Shown one piece after another: positions 11,823 to 22,528 of a stretch of 64,000 nt of DNA. The notes under the pieces are model-generated. The model had not been told where the DNA came from, made no database searches, and worked only from the letters and a program-made list of their open reading frames with translations. The stretch comes from Ciborinia camelliae (Eukaryota > Ascomycota > Leotiomycetes > Helotiales > Sclerotiniaceae), in NCBI GenBank assembly GCA_025890175.1, contig JANPYM010000003.1, forward strand, positions 141,302-205,301. Reading direction: 5' to 3'. Made by a program: the position numbers and the translations under genes. The number at the start of each line of letters is the position of its first letter. Within the stretch, counting starts at the first letter, position 1.

Positions 11823-12461
11823 ATAACTTTCGACCCGAATCGGTTCTACATTGAAACCTCCAATTAAACTCACGCCTGCGTATTTTTAACGTTTGAGAAG
11901 CGTGATTTTATCACTTCACTACAATAACAGTATGGGATTATATGATTATATGCTACAGGACCAATTCCGTATCCGTAGCATATACCCCATCCGGTGAATA
12001 TATGGCATTCACGTGTTCTTACAATAATAATACTAATCTTTGTTTTTGATTTATATTTATACTTCTCCAAGGCCATAATATATGCGTCAGTCTCCCGGGA
12101 CAGGTAATGTTTAGGTGAGGTATGGTTGAGCGTCCATATCGGAGACAGTCTACAGCTTTTACCCCAGTTTCCGAGTCGTGGTATTTTATTGTTAGAAATA
12201 ATGAATGGTTACTTGAACAAACATTGCTTTCTTTGTCGTTTGTTTTGAAATTTGATACTGTTTCGGAACAAGCTGCAAGTCCAACAAAGAACCAGAATAC
12301 TCCCCGCCTCCTTGATCATGACATGGATATTGCTTTCATGAATGCAATAATTAGCGTCACTGATCAGATTTCGACACTTGAAGCTTCATAATCTGATAAC
12401 CTACTATACAAGCTCAAGGAAGATATGGTTTTCCGACGCCCAAAGAGTACAATTAGGCAAA
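11823..12461. other. Intergenic, promoter of coiled-coil gene B
   Basis: No convincing gene. The frame at 12122-12391 has no domain and lies in the likely 5' flank of the next gene. A TCACGTG motif is present at about 12010. Confidence 0.45.
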
Positions 12462-13887
12462 ATGACGAAGTTTGAGGTTCCCGAGTCCGTTGAAACCCTC
12501 GATATTCAACATGAAGAATACATTGAGCAAGCCTTGGGGATTATAGGCAAGCTCCTCGCAGAAATACAACTCGGAATTGAGAAATCTTTGAAGAACGGTC
12601 TTAAAGCCCCAGTAAGTTCCAAACTCGCTGCCATATCCTCTCCTTCACTACTAACGGTTTATTTGCAGCCCGAGGATGGTGCCGCTGAGAAAGAAAGAGA
12701 AGATGCCCGTAAAAAATACGAACAACTACAAAGCGATTACCAGCAATTGAGAGATCAACTCGAAGCATTTGCTCGTGAAAAAGCTGGGGCGCCAGATACA
12801 AGCGACCAACTAACTCGAGCACAAAGAAGAATTCGAAATCTAGAAAAGAAGGTCAGAGAGCTTGAAGCTCGCTGCAATTTATACGAAGCACACGGTGACC
12901 AGCCTGCTGATGTGCAAGCTCTGAACAATCAGATCGCAACACTCACACAGCAGAACGCGGAACTAAATACTAACGCTGCAAGATATCGCAGCTTGCTTCT
13001 CCAGGCCATGGGACCAAAGGAACAAGAACCCGTGATTGATAATGAATTAAGAAGAATGTTCGGAGCTTTATTCCAACTAACGATGAGTATCCGGAGAAAC
13101 TTAGATTTGTCCCGAAAACCAGAGGCACAAGAAGGACGTCGACGAACAGAAAGACTGGCGCGTTTGAGGGAAATTTGGGATATGAATTTACACCAGAATG
13201 AAATAGGGATGAGAGTCGAAGCGGCCATATTTGAATTCTTAAATGACGAGATCCTTCTGAAGCCTGCATTCGGTCTTGATGATGAAGATAGAGGTGCTTC
13301 TATAGAACAGGGACTTGTGGACTTTGAGGAAAGAGTGAACGAATATCCTGAAGGTAATGGCAATCGTGATATAAAGTCAAATGTAGTGTTGACCTGATAC
13401 TAATGACTTTATAGTCCATGGTCGTGGTGAAGGCGACATTAATGAATGGAGAAGACTCACATTCATGTGTGCGAAACGGATTCGAAGTAGACCTGGAGGC
13501 GCCGTGACCAAAATAAATAATTTTGCAAGAGACCTGGGGGATTTATTAGAACCATTGGTTCAAGAGAATGGCGGAGGAGATGATGGAAATAAACGTAGAC
13601 TACGGGGACGAGTATTGGAATTATGTAAGTTGACCTTCGAATTCAGCCAGCTTTTGAGAGCGGAGCCTGGCCCTGGTGAATTTGAAATCTACACACCGGA
13701 ACCAGGAAGTACGGTACGCGAAGAGTTCATGGAGCCGATGGCTGGTGAGGGGGGATATCCAGAAAACGCCGTTGGCACTGTTGCGTTCACGCTATTTGGG
13801 GGATTAATGATAAGTTCTCCAGGTGATGATGAACCTACTCCTATTGAACCAGCAAAAGTGATTAGTAAAGTGGTTGAACATCGCTGA
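12462..13887 (+). CDS. Coiled-coil protein B, unknown family (tandem paralog 2)
   Basis: Three exons: 12462-12611, 12669-13353, 13415-13887, giving 435 residues. The introns have the same phases (0 and 1) and relative positions as in gene A upstream. Intron 1 (GTAAGT, TACTAAC branch site, TTTGCAG) is 57 nt, stop-free and in frame. Intron 2 has GTAATG, TACTAATG and TATAG. Residues about 70-175 are a strong heptad-type coiled coil (RIRNLEKKVRELEARC). The C-terminal half shares with gene A the block FEFLND.ILL..AFGL..ED, IEQGLVDFEERVNE. The tail from about 360 is Gly/Pro-rich with a hydrophobic TVAFTLFGGLMI patch. Start at 12462 (CAAAATGACG) is the first ATG of the open frame. I do not recognise the family; a tandem duplication of a lineage-restricted gene is the simplest reading. 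Confidence 0.78.
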
Positions 13888-16640
13888 GAGTATCGTATGT
13901 ATGTATATAGATGACGCGAATCAAAACTACCTACGAGTCCAGCAATTATGTTAGATATTGGAAAAGGGTGTATGGAGAGACCGGAGTAGAATATATCTTC
14001 TTTGGTTGGTGCAACAATATAGCCGCGCTGTTGGTCATCTAAATATTGACAAGCTCTACTTAGCCACTTGGCCTTCATCAATGTTAAAGAAGTAAGCGAG
14101 AGTATCAAATAAGTTCAAAAGCTCTCGACAGCTTCCATAACCGATTTTACAATTGCACCGTCTACTCGACCGATGTTTACAGCTCCGAAAAACTTCGCAC
14201 TTACGAGTTATTGTCATCGGCCGTTGGCATTTTGCAGGAGATGGGCTTAGATTATGCTCCAGCCACAAAATTTTGAGAATTTACCAATCACGTGATTTCG
14301 GTTTCAAAAATGGACCGTCCTCCTCGCATCGTTCGAATAAATGTTGAACCCCCATTACTTTTTTTGAAGAATGAGTATAGAGTTTGGTGATTCTTTCGGT
14401 TTTGTTTGGTTCCGACAAAGGGATTCGAGGATTGATACAGTATCCGAGCATTCTGATATTGGAAACAAAACGGTGATACAGTACTAGTAACCGTTCCATT
14501 TATGGTAAGTTTTCTGTATGTAGCAAGTGTTAATTTGCATACATTTAATCAAAGCGAGTATGTGCCAGCATAGGATCCATCATCATGTGGAATTAGGAGA
14601 ATATCTACAATGATGAAGCTGATGGATTCTGGGGTCGCCAGGCCGGAGATGATGCTTGGAAGAAGATTTGAGGTGCGAATGGGAGGGAATATTGTCTCGC
14701 GTGGAGACTGATGAGAGTTTATGCATGATATTAGGAGGTACTTTACATATATCATTGAAAGGGGGCAACAGTTTGACGACAGGCTTCCGTCGTTGCATAG
14801 GACATTTCATACCATCCGCTTTCTCATTATGTGAGCTAGAGATCCTCATGTCAGAAAGCGCGAATGGGAGACTGTCAATTGATAGGAGAAATCGAAAGAT
14901 GGATGACTTGACGTTTCTCGCATTCGGTTCGCTTGCTTGCTTGATAGCACTTTTCATCGACGGGAGATGGGATGGGATGAATTATCTTAGTCCGGTTGTT
15001 CTAGTGAAGATATCACAACGTCAAAGTAAAATAATCATTGATATGCCTAGTGGTCTAATCGATGTCATTTCATGATGGATATCAGTTTTACATCTTTTCA
15101 AGCGAATCGATAACCACCGCGATAGAAACACCGAAATACCCCTCGAAGTCTTGTGTGGGTTGTAGCATTTCAATTATTTCAAGCATAAAAACACCAAAAA
15201 ATAGATCTGTAGTTTGCGGAGTTACGGGGAATCTGTGTCCTTTTCCTAGAGATCGACCCCAATATTCGCAATTTCTTCAATATGTAATCTTACATTCTGA
15301 CAGAGACGCTTGCTCTTGAACCGCCAAAAGGATCTCATCTGTCAAAGACGGCAGTATCACATCTCCAACCTCATTCCGGGCCCAATCAATGTGTTCAAAT
15401 CATGAATATGATCGGTCCAATTTTATGTCGCTCTTAATGGAACTGAGGGAGGAACCGATAGACACGAAGTTTAACCAAAGTCTAATTGCACTCAAATAAC
15501 CAGACATTGCTCGAGTTTATCCTGTCTGACAAGCTGAGCGATGAGGGTGATTTTCATTTCATCAATGGGATAATTGATAATATGACGAACAAATACGAAT
15601 GGATTTTCAATCTCGGACTGAATCCGAGGTTAATTAGTTGAACACTCAAACGAATCTTTCAATATTAAATTTCAGAAATTCCTGGAGGCAGTCACTATAA
15701 ATGATACCCGAGCCAGAGCCATTTCATACTGACAAACCACTCGAAAGATAACTGGGCGGATGCTACTTCGATGATCGATAGTATTACATATATATCAAAG
15801 TTGAGTAATCCAATACATTCTTTGAGTAGTAAAATCTTAGTCCGTCCCATTTTAATATCAATCTGAATCAAGGTATGAGGGAAAAAAGTCTTCTTCTCCC
15901 GAGAAGTTTCAATCTCTAGAAAGACAAGAAAAGATTTAAACCCCCAGTGAACGAAATAAGTTGTAATGAATTCTGAGTTTCTTGAGTTTCTTGGGTGCTT
16001 GAATTGTTTTGTTACATATTTGGAAATCGATTTTTTTCATTCTCTAAAGGGCACAAAATTTTATTGTTTTGCTTAATCGGATTTTTATAAAGCATTTTCT
16101 CTCTTCTAAAAGAAACCTCATTACCTTTATAATCAATTTCTTTCTTTTCATTACAAGTTTTTATCTTCCACTAAACCTACCCTCCTCTATGTAGTGAATT
16201 GAATTGAAATCACAGTTCGCAGTTCTCCAATGGTCAACTTAAAAGGGGCGGGCTTGGTGCAAGCGTAGGTGCCGTCTAACTTCTAAACGACGAGCCTCAT
16301 GCAGGACTATGGACAGAAGAGAGCCAGCGTCTGAAGCACACCGAAGACGCAGATGTCGAAAGAGAAGACATCGAGCGCCCAATCCTGGGAAGAGAGGACC
16401 TTGGCCAGATCTCCTTGCATATAGATGTGCAACTCAAGGTTGGGAATATCGAGATATTTTTGGTTCTCCATAGTTACTATATCTTTACCAATTAAAGTGG
16501 ATGCTTGTGAATTATGTAACAGCAAAGAAATGATACTTACTTCACTAATGGCGAAAATAAAATGCACTTCTCTGACGATGAAAAGGTTATCGACGATACT
16601 ATGGATTCACACACAACAAATGGTGAGCTGTTGTATATCT
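13888..16640. other. 2.7-kb stretch without a supported gene
   Basis: The frames at 13689-14108, 14583-14957 and 14656-15075 overlap on opposite strands and show no domain. That at 14656-15075 contains a hydrophobic patch near its end but no credible start context. A short - strand frame at 16307-16567 has a protein-like stretch (MENQKYLDIPNLELHIYMQG) and might be a gene scrap. A palindromic AATCACGTGATT lies at 14287-14298. I cannot call a gene. Confidence 0.4.
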
Positions 16641-16644
16641 GTTG

Positions 16645-16835
16645 TGATATGGGTCACGTGACCTAGCCTACGCGCGCGGCGTGCATCTATATCAGTTCGC
16701 TTCCATCCGCACCTTTTTAGCTTTACACCATTAATACTATAAAAGTTTTATATCTACTAATACTAATCATCTTACTACTATATATATATTTATTACTCTA
16801 AGATAAACAAATAATATAAATTTTTAATATTATAA
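16645..16835 (+). repeat. Dispersed repeat, copy 1 (partner 17604-17818)
   Basis: Starts near GTCACGTGACC and ends near CTAAGATAAACAAATAAT. From ATAAAAGTTTTATAT onward it aligns with 17725-17805 with mostly C/T differences. The two direct copies flank the octamer-satellite patch. No TSD was found for this copy. Confidence 0.5.
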
Positions 16836-16849
16836 TAATATTATTCTAT

Positions 16850-17020
16850 AAATCTACAAATCTACAAATCTACAAATCTACAAATCTACAAATCTACAAA
16901 TCTACAAATCTACAAATCTACAAATCTACAAATCTACAAATCTACAAATCTACAAATCTACAAATCTACAAATCTACAAATCTACAAATCTACAAATCTA
17001 CAAATCTATAAATCTATTAA
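16850..17020. repeat. (AATCTACA)n octamer satellite
   Basis: About 21 copies of an 8-bp unit AATCTACA, changing to AATCTATA/AATCTATT at the right end, where a solo LTR interrupts the array. Confidence 0.95.
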
Positions 17021-17024
17021 TCTA

Positions 17025-17194
17025 TATTATATACGTTATCTAGAGCATATAGAAATAGCTTTAGAATCTATAATCTGATAAAAGAACTATACTAAAGAGA
17101 AAAGGATCTTCTTTCTCTTTAAGATCATTATCTTATATAAAGAGAGTAGTCGTACTAGCATGTCATTCACTATAGTTAGAGCCTATATATAACA
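17025..17194 (-). mobile_element. Solo LTR, 170 bp, TSD ATCTA
   Basis: On the - strand it runs from TGTTATATATAGG to ...TAATA and aligns over its full length with the 171-bp LTRs at 32806-32976 and 34235-34405. ATCTA sits immediately on both sides (17020-17024 and 17195-17199). Because the host array itself repeats AATCTATT, the TSD alone is weak evidence, but the exact match to the ends of the paired LTRs elsewhere is strong. Confidence 0.82.
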
Positions 17195-17470
17195 ATCTAT
17201 TAATCTATCAATCTATTAATCTATTAATCTATTAATCTATTAATCTATTAATCTATTAATCTATTAATCTATTAATCTATTAATCTATTAATCTATTAAT
17301 CTATTAATCTATTAATCTATTAATCTATTAATCTATTAATCTATTAATCTATTAATCTATTAATCTATTAATCTATTAATCTACAAATCTATAAATCTAT
17401 AAATCTATTAATCTATTAATCTATCAATCTACAAATCTATAAATCTATTAATCTATCAATCTATCAATCT
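17195..17470. repeat. (AATCTATT)n octamer satellite
   Basis: About 34 copies of AATCTATT with AATCTACA and AATCTATC variants at the right end. It is the continuation of the array at 16850-17020 across the LTR insertion. Confidence 0.95.
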
Positions 17471-17603
17471 ACCAACTTTTCAATCCCCTTCTTACTTCTT
17501 TCCTTCTTTCCTCCTCATTATTCAAACCATTCAAATCATTTAAATCATTTAACATTTAATATTACATTCAACTATTATAACAGGAATTACTCCTATCAGT
17601 CAC

Positions 17604-17818
17604 ATGACTATTACGTAACCAGGATTACGTAACCTCGCCTACGCGCACGCTAGTTTACTAGCGTACGATATACGTATATATTAATTCGTCTTTATTTATA
17701 TTCATTTAGTTTTATATTATTAACATTATAAAAGTTTTATATTTACTATTATTAATTATCTTATTACTATAGTATATATATTTATTACCCTAAGATAAAC
17801 CGATAATAATTGTTGTCA
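17604..17818. mobile_element. Putative short insertion flanked by 14-bp direct repeats
   Basis: The segment runs from ATGACTATTACG to TTGTTGTCA. It is bracketed by C[T/C]CCTATCAGTCAC at 17590-17603 and 17819-17832, one C/T difference. Its right half matches 16740-16825. A 14-bp duplication is too long for a usual LTR insertion, so class is unresolved. Confidence 0.4.
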
Positions 17819-17832
17819 CCCCTATCAGTCAC

Positions 17833-18693
17833 GAATATCAATTAGCTTTAATTATCAAATAAGACAAGGCAATAAACAAGCGCCAAGATACTATCTACCT
17901 AGCCACACCTGCACTACCGACCGGGGATGGTTGCCCTGTAAGGCTGAGCAGGAAGCTGTTGACGCAATGAATGAGTTGTTCAATTTATTTAATTAATTAT
18001 CAACGTCATTTGGGTTGGGTTGAAACTTGTTGAGGCGAGGCAATGAAAAGGCAGGCAATACGGATGGATACGCATACGCATACGTTTACGTTTACGAAAT
18101 GATTGATTGATGTGATATGATATTGGTGCTTTGGTATTGATTGGTTGATTATGAGTGAATGAATATATTTTTGGTTATATTGATTGATTGTTTGGTTCCG
18201 CATTCAGATGTTAAGGTTGGTAGTATATGGATGGATGGATGGATGTGAAAGGCAAGGCAAGGCTAGGAATATATGTATATGGTATATCTGTTATGTTATG
18301 TTAGTGTTATTATTGTTATTATCAAATCAAGGTACGAGGGAGAGGGCAAAAGAAAATCCCGAGTCTCTGCAAATGGAATGAATGGAATGACATTTGAGAC
18401 ATTCCCGAATTTCCATTGTTTCTACTGTACTGCGTACTGCGTACTGTACTGATGAATGAGTGAGTGTGAGTATCTGTCCTCGAAATCAACTCTTACTCTT
18501 TCATTTACATACAGTCACATTTTTTATGATTGAATAAGGTTAAATATTTTCTATAATATTTTCTATAATATTTTCTATAATATTTTCATATTTTCCTCTC
18601 AATTAAACCAAACGTATGATCATTTCGGGATTTTTCAATTCATAAAGATACACCAGACTTAGATTCCATCGGTCAAGATCTCTCTCTCTCATC
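17833..18693. other. Intergenic, upstream of the IQ-motif gene
   Basis: No gene supported. It contains short repeats (TACGCATACGCATACG at about 18070, ATGGATGG at about 18230, TACTGCG at about 18430, and three ATATTTTCTATA units at about 18545-18585). The 5' UTR and promoter of the next gene should be in the right half. Confidence 0.45.
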
Positions 18694-20706
18694 ATGAAAA
18701 TGACCCCTCCATTGGCTCCGACGTCATGTCCTCCTGAATGTCATGTACCGGTTTCGAAAGTTACATCGACTCGGAGTTTAGGTTCGGTACGAGAAGATAT
18801 CTCGACGACGAATGTGAATGCGAATGCGAATGCGAATGGTGGTAACTACAGACCGTATGAGGAGAAAGATGGATTGAATGAATTGAATGGATTAAATGGA
18901 AATGCGAATCATAAGAAATGCGATTCGAAAATAAGCATTAGGGATCCATCGAATAACGATATTATATTTCCTTCGAGATCTACGACTGCGACTACGACGA
19001 ATCACGATGGGATCAATAATCAATATCCACAGGATCGATCAAATCCCCAACATTCACATCATCCATCCCGCCTCAGTATTTCCAGCAAAGCATCGAGCAA
19101 ATCCCATCAAGAATACATCAATTCCCTGGCCATGCCCCCATTAGAAGTTCTCCAAAAAATCAAGCACGCGCAAGAACAAAAAGAAGTCGAAGCGATCGCC
19201 AAGAGATTAAGTGACGATCCCAAGTTAAGTGAAGAAGAGAGGAGGAAAGCCGCGGAACTCATCCAGCGGAATTATCGAGGACATCGGGAACGCAGGATCC
19301 TCGACGGCAAGAGATTGGATGTCGGGACCCGATGGGTGGAGGCGATCAAAGAGGCCAGGTATCGAAATTTGACCACCCCCGAGCGAGGGAGAGTTGGGGA
19401 GGCCGGAAGCCGCGGTCGAAGTTGCGATGGGGAGATTCGAGATCCATCGATTTCTCTCGGCGCCGAAGGAATCGGAATCGGAAGCGGAATCGGAAGCACG
19501 ATTACCCCCAGTCGATCATCGCACGCGCGAGAGAATTGGAGGAAAATCGGTATGATCGCCCGACGAGCAGGCGGAGATGAAGAATCCGATGAGGGAAGTG
19601 ACGACGACGACGATGATGATGATGATAATGATGATAATGATGATGACGAAGAACAAGCCCGAGAAGTAAACGAGGAAGAACGAACGGCGCGGCGCAAACG
19701 CCGAGTGGAAGAAAAAAGCGCGCGGCAAAAAGCCGCCAAGATAATGGATGTCCAATATTTTCTCGAGATGGTGGATCTCAAGCATCGATACGGGTCGAAT
19801 CTGCGGACGTACCACGGGGAATGGAAGAAAGCGGCGACGCAGGAGAATTTCTTCTACTGGTTGGATTATGGCGAGGGCCGATTTATCGATTGTCAAGGGT
19901 GTCCGCGGGCGCGGCTGGATCGCGAACAGGTGAGGTATTTGAGCAAGGAGGAGAGGTTGGATTATTTGGTCCGGATTGATGAGCAGGGGAGGTTGTGTTG
20001 GGCGAAGAATGGTGAGAGGATTGAGACGTCGACGGAGTGGAGAGATAGCGTGAGGGGCATCGTGAGGATTGATGATGAAACTCCGGTTTTTTCTCCACTT
20101 CTAGGGGAGGTGGATCATGAGGAGGAGGAAGAGGAGAGTGCTTGTTCGGGTGATGATTCTCCTCTTCATCATCATCATTCTCCTCGGCATTCTCAAGATG
20201 AAGAAGAAAATCCCACCCACACCGAAGAAACAACGCACTCCCCCTCCCCCTCCCCCACCCCCTCCATCAAAAAAATCACCCACATCTCCCCCAGCACGCT
20301 CCTCTCGACGCTCCTCCGTGGCTCGGTGCAAAAAAACACCTGGATCTTCGTGGCCGACACCTCATTCCGGCTCTACGTAGGCATCAAGCAATCGGGGGCC
20401 TTCCAACACTCGTCGTTCCTGCACGGGAGTCGCGTCAGCGCCGCGGGCTTGATCCAGATCCGCGATGGCCGCTTGACGAAGCTGAGCCCCCTCAGCGGTC
20501 ATTATCGCCCCCCGGTTCGCAATTTCATGGCTTTTGTGAAGAGTTTGGAGCGAGAGGGCTGTGATATGCAGGCGGTGAGGGTCTCCAGGGCGTGTGCGCT
20601 GCTGAGGGGTTTGGAGGCTTATGGGCGGGTGAAGAAGAGGGTTGGGAGGGTTNNNNNNNNNNAAGGGGGGGAAGGGGGGGAGGAGGAGGGATGGGGTGGG
20701 GGATAG
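18694..20706 (+). CDS. IQ-motif (calmodulin-binding) fungal protein
   Basis: A single long frame of about 650 residues up to the gap at 20653. It has a low-complexity N-terminus, an IQ motif with its flank at about residues 184-205 (AAELIQRNYRGHRERR), an acidic Asp/Glu run at about 296-322, and a conserved block at about 350-460 (MDVQYFLEMVDLKHRYGSNL, YHGEWKKA, NFFYWLDYGEGRF). A second block at about 538-640 contains NTWIFVADTSFRLYVGIK and FQHSSFLHGSRVSAAGLI. This architecture is that of fungal IQ-domain proteins that resemble plant IQM proteins; calmodulin binding is inferred, no enzyme activity is shown. Start: first ATG after an in-frame stop; an ATG at codon 3 is an alternative. The end is uncertain: the 10-N gap has arbitrary length and the poly-Gly/Glu tail after it is homopolymer-driven. 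Confidence 0.85.
   Translation: MKMTPPLAPTSCPPECHVPVSKVTSTRSLGSVREDISTTNVNANANANGGNYRPYEEKDGLNELNGLNGNANHKKCDSKISIRDPSNNDIIFPSRSTTATTTNHDGINNQYPQDRSNPQHSHHPSRLSISSKASSKSHQEYINSLAMPPLEVLQKIKHAQEQKEVEAIAKRLSDDPKLSEEERRKAAELIQRNYRGHRERRILDGKRLDVGTRWVEAIKEARYRNLTTPERGRVGEAGSRGRSCDGEIRDPSISLGAEGIGIGSGIGSTITPSRSSHARENWRKIGMIARRAGGDEESDEGSDDDDDDDDDNDDNDDDEEQAREVNEEERTARRKRRVEEKSARQKAAKIMDVQYFLEMVDLKHRYGSNLRTYHGEWKKAATQENFFYWLDYGEGRFIDCQGCPRARLDREQVRYLSKEERLDYLVRIDEQGRLCWAKNGERIETSTEWRDSVRGIVRIDDETPVFSPLLGEVDHEEEEEESACSGDDSPLHHHHSPRHSQDEEENPTHTEETTHSPSPSPTPSIKKITHISPSTLLSTLLRGSVQKNTWIFVADTSFRLYVGIKQSGAFQHSSFLHGSRVSAAGLIQIRDGRLTKLSPLSGHYRPPVRNFMAFVKSLEREGCDMQAVRVSRACALLRGLEAYGRVKKRVGRVXXXXGGEGGEEEGWGGG
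20653..20662. other. Assembly gap (10 N)
   Basis: Ten Ns inside the 3' end of the IQ-motif gene, followed by G-rich homopolymers. The gap length is probably a placeholder, so the reading frame downstream is not trustworthy. Confidence 0.95.
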
Positions 20707-20835
20707 ACTGGGGGTGGGAGTGGGGCGTAAGGAAGAGGAAGAGGAAGAGGAGACACGGCAACCTAAAAAAAACGATGCCAAATTCTCAACCCTAGATCGG
20801 GTTATAGGGGGCCGGTTGAGAGGCTTAAGTCTAAC

Positions 20836-21175
20836 TGTCACGGAGTGAAATAGAAAAAGGAATCATAATCTTAGGCATCGGAATAGTATTGTAGTAAACT
20901 ATAAAAAGAAAAGGATTCTAATCTGAAAGAGGATTTATTTAAATCCCCTTTAACTTTTGCCCTAACTTTTTAATTCCTGCCCTAACTCTCTAGCTCCTGT
21001 CCTAGCTTTTTAGCTTTTGCTTTAGCTTTCTAGTTCCTGCTTTAGCTTTTTAATTTCTGCTTTAGTTTTCTAACTCTCTAGCTCCTGCCCTAGGTAGCTC
21101 TCTAGCTCCTGCCTTAGGCAGGAACCCTTAGCAATTCCTAACACTAACCCCCCTTTTATGCTTCGCGCCCGCGAG
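20836..21175 (+). repeat. Long repeat block, copy 1 (little mutated)
   Basis: Begins CACGGAGTGAAATAGAAAAA, then AATCTTAGGCATCGGAATAG, and continues with a degenerate tandem of about 20 bp built on TAGCTCCTGCCCTAGC, ending near CCTAACACTAACCCC and a short GC-rich GCTTCGCGCCCGCGAGAAGC palindromic piece. It is nearly identical to 24797-24997 and matches 21743-22045 after C-to-T/G-to-A changes. Confidence 0.85.
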
Positions 21176-21179
21176 AAGC

Positions 21180-21700
21180 AATCGGTATCAACTATATACC
21201 GTATAGTTCAAGAATCGGAATCAACTATATATTATATAGTTTAGGAATCGAAATCAACTGTATTATATAGTTCAGAAATTGGAATCAACTATATATTATA
21301 TAGTTCAGGAATCGAAATCAACTGTATTATATAGTTCAGAAATTGGAATCAACTATATATTATATAGTTCAGGAATCGAAATCAACTGTATTATATAGTT
21401 CAGGAATCGGAATCAACTGTATTATATAGTTCAGGAATCGAAATCAACTATATGCTATATAGTTTAGGAATCGAAATCAACTATATACTATATAGTTTAG
21501 GAATCGAAATTAATTATATATTATATAGTTTAGAAATCGAAATCAATTATATACTATATAGTTTAAGAATCGAAATTAATTATATATTATATAGTTTAAA
21601 AATCGAAATTAATTATATACTATATAGTTTAAGAATCGAAATCAACTATATACTATATAATTCAGGAATCGGAATCAACTATATATTATATAATTTAAAA
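21180..21700 (+). repeat. ~35-bp tandem array with an inverted repeat in each unit
   Basis: About 15 units of the type AGGAATCGAAATCAACTAT + ATACTATATAGTTC. Each unit contains the inverted pair AACTATATA/TATATAGTT around a 1-2 nt centre. Units to the right carry progressively more C-to-T/G-to-A changes. The frame read through it at 21452-21718 is a repeat artefact. Confidence 0.92.
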
Positions 21701-21734
21701 ATTTTATTTAATAATTAAATTTATTAATAAAATA

Positions 21735-22045
21735 ATTTATTTTGTTATAAAATAAAATAAAAAAAGGAATTATAATTTTAAATATTAAAATAATATTATA
21801 ATAAATTATAAAAAAAACGGATTTTAATTTAAAAAAAATTTTTTAAATACTTTTTAATTTATACCCTAATTTTTTAGCTTTTTAACTTTTATTTTAAATA
21901 ACTTTTTAATTTTTATTTTAATTTTATAATTCCTATTCTAATTCTTTAATTTCTATTTTAATTTTTTAACTTTTATTTTAAACAAAAATTTTTAACAATT
22001 TTTAATATTAACCCTTCTTTTATATTTTACATTTATAAAAAACAA
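21735..22045 (+). repeat. Long repeat block, copy 2 (heavily RIP-mutated)
   Basis: Colinear with 20836-21175: TTATAAAATAAAATAAAAA here corresponds to TCACGGAGTGAAATAGAAA there. Nearly all differences are C-to-T or G-to-A, the pattern of RIP. Confidence 0.85.
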
Positions 22046-22049
22046 TCGA

Positions 22050-22195
22050 TATTAACTATATTATATAATTTAAAAATCAGAATCAATTATATATCATATA
22101 GTTTAGAAATCGAAATCAATTATATACTATATAGTTCAAGAATCGAAATCAACTATATATTATATAATTCAGAAATCAGAATCAATTATATCTAA
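22050..22195 (+). repeat. ~35-bp tandem array, second patch
   Basis: About four units of the same AATCGAAATCAACTATATA type follow repeat-block copy 2, so block plus array is duplicated in tandem as a unit of about 0.9 kb. Confidence 0.85.
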
Positions 22196-22431
22196 CATAT
22201 TATATTATAAAACACTCTTAAACTGCGGATGCCCTGTGCACGATTGGAACACTATTTTGAAATATCACGTGTAACTCTTCAAAAATCTTTTGAAATTAAT
22301 ACACTTCTTTCCACAATAGATAAAATGAAATTAAAATATAAAATATTGATCGCGATCTTCAAATCTATCCAATGGTCCAATTAAATTAATCATAGGATAT
22401 GTGGTTCAGAAGCTATAAGTGATTTTAGGGT

Positions 22432-22490
22432 TTACGAACCTACGAACTGAAACCTACGAACCTACGAACCTACGAACCCTACGAATTCCT
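22432..22490. repeat. (CCTACGAA)n octamer satellite
   Basis: Six to seven CCTACGAA units, some with insertions. The complement TTCGTAGG is the same octamer type as the array at 58556-58915. Confidence 0.85.
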
Positions 22491-22528
22491 ACAAATGAAA
22501 TAAATGAAATAAATGAAATAAATGAAAT

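Noticed and set aside
14583..15075. Overlapping 124- and 139-residue ORFs
   Set aside because: Opposite strands of the same DNA, neither with a recognisable motif or splice partner.
17880..17965. Possible 5S rRNA or tRNA in a GC-bearing stretch
   Set aside because: CCGACCGGGGATGG and neighbouring bases do not fit the 5S consensus, and no cloverleaf closes.
19272..19781. 169-residue Ser-rich - strand ORF
   Set aside because: Antisense of the acidic and Arg-rich part of the IQ-motif gene.
21180..21700. CRISPR-like appearance of the 35-bp array
   Set aside because: Units are directly adjacent without unique spacers, the host is a eukaryote, and no cas genes are present.
21452..21718. 88-residue repeat ORF
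   Set aside because: Translation of the 35-bp array with a 12-codon period; no initiation context.
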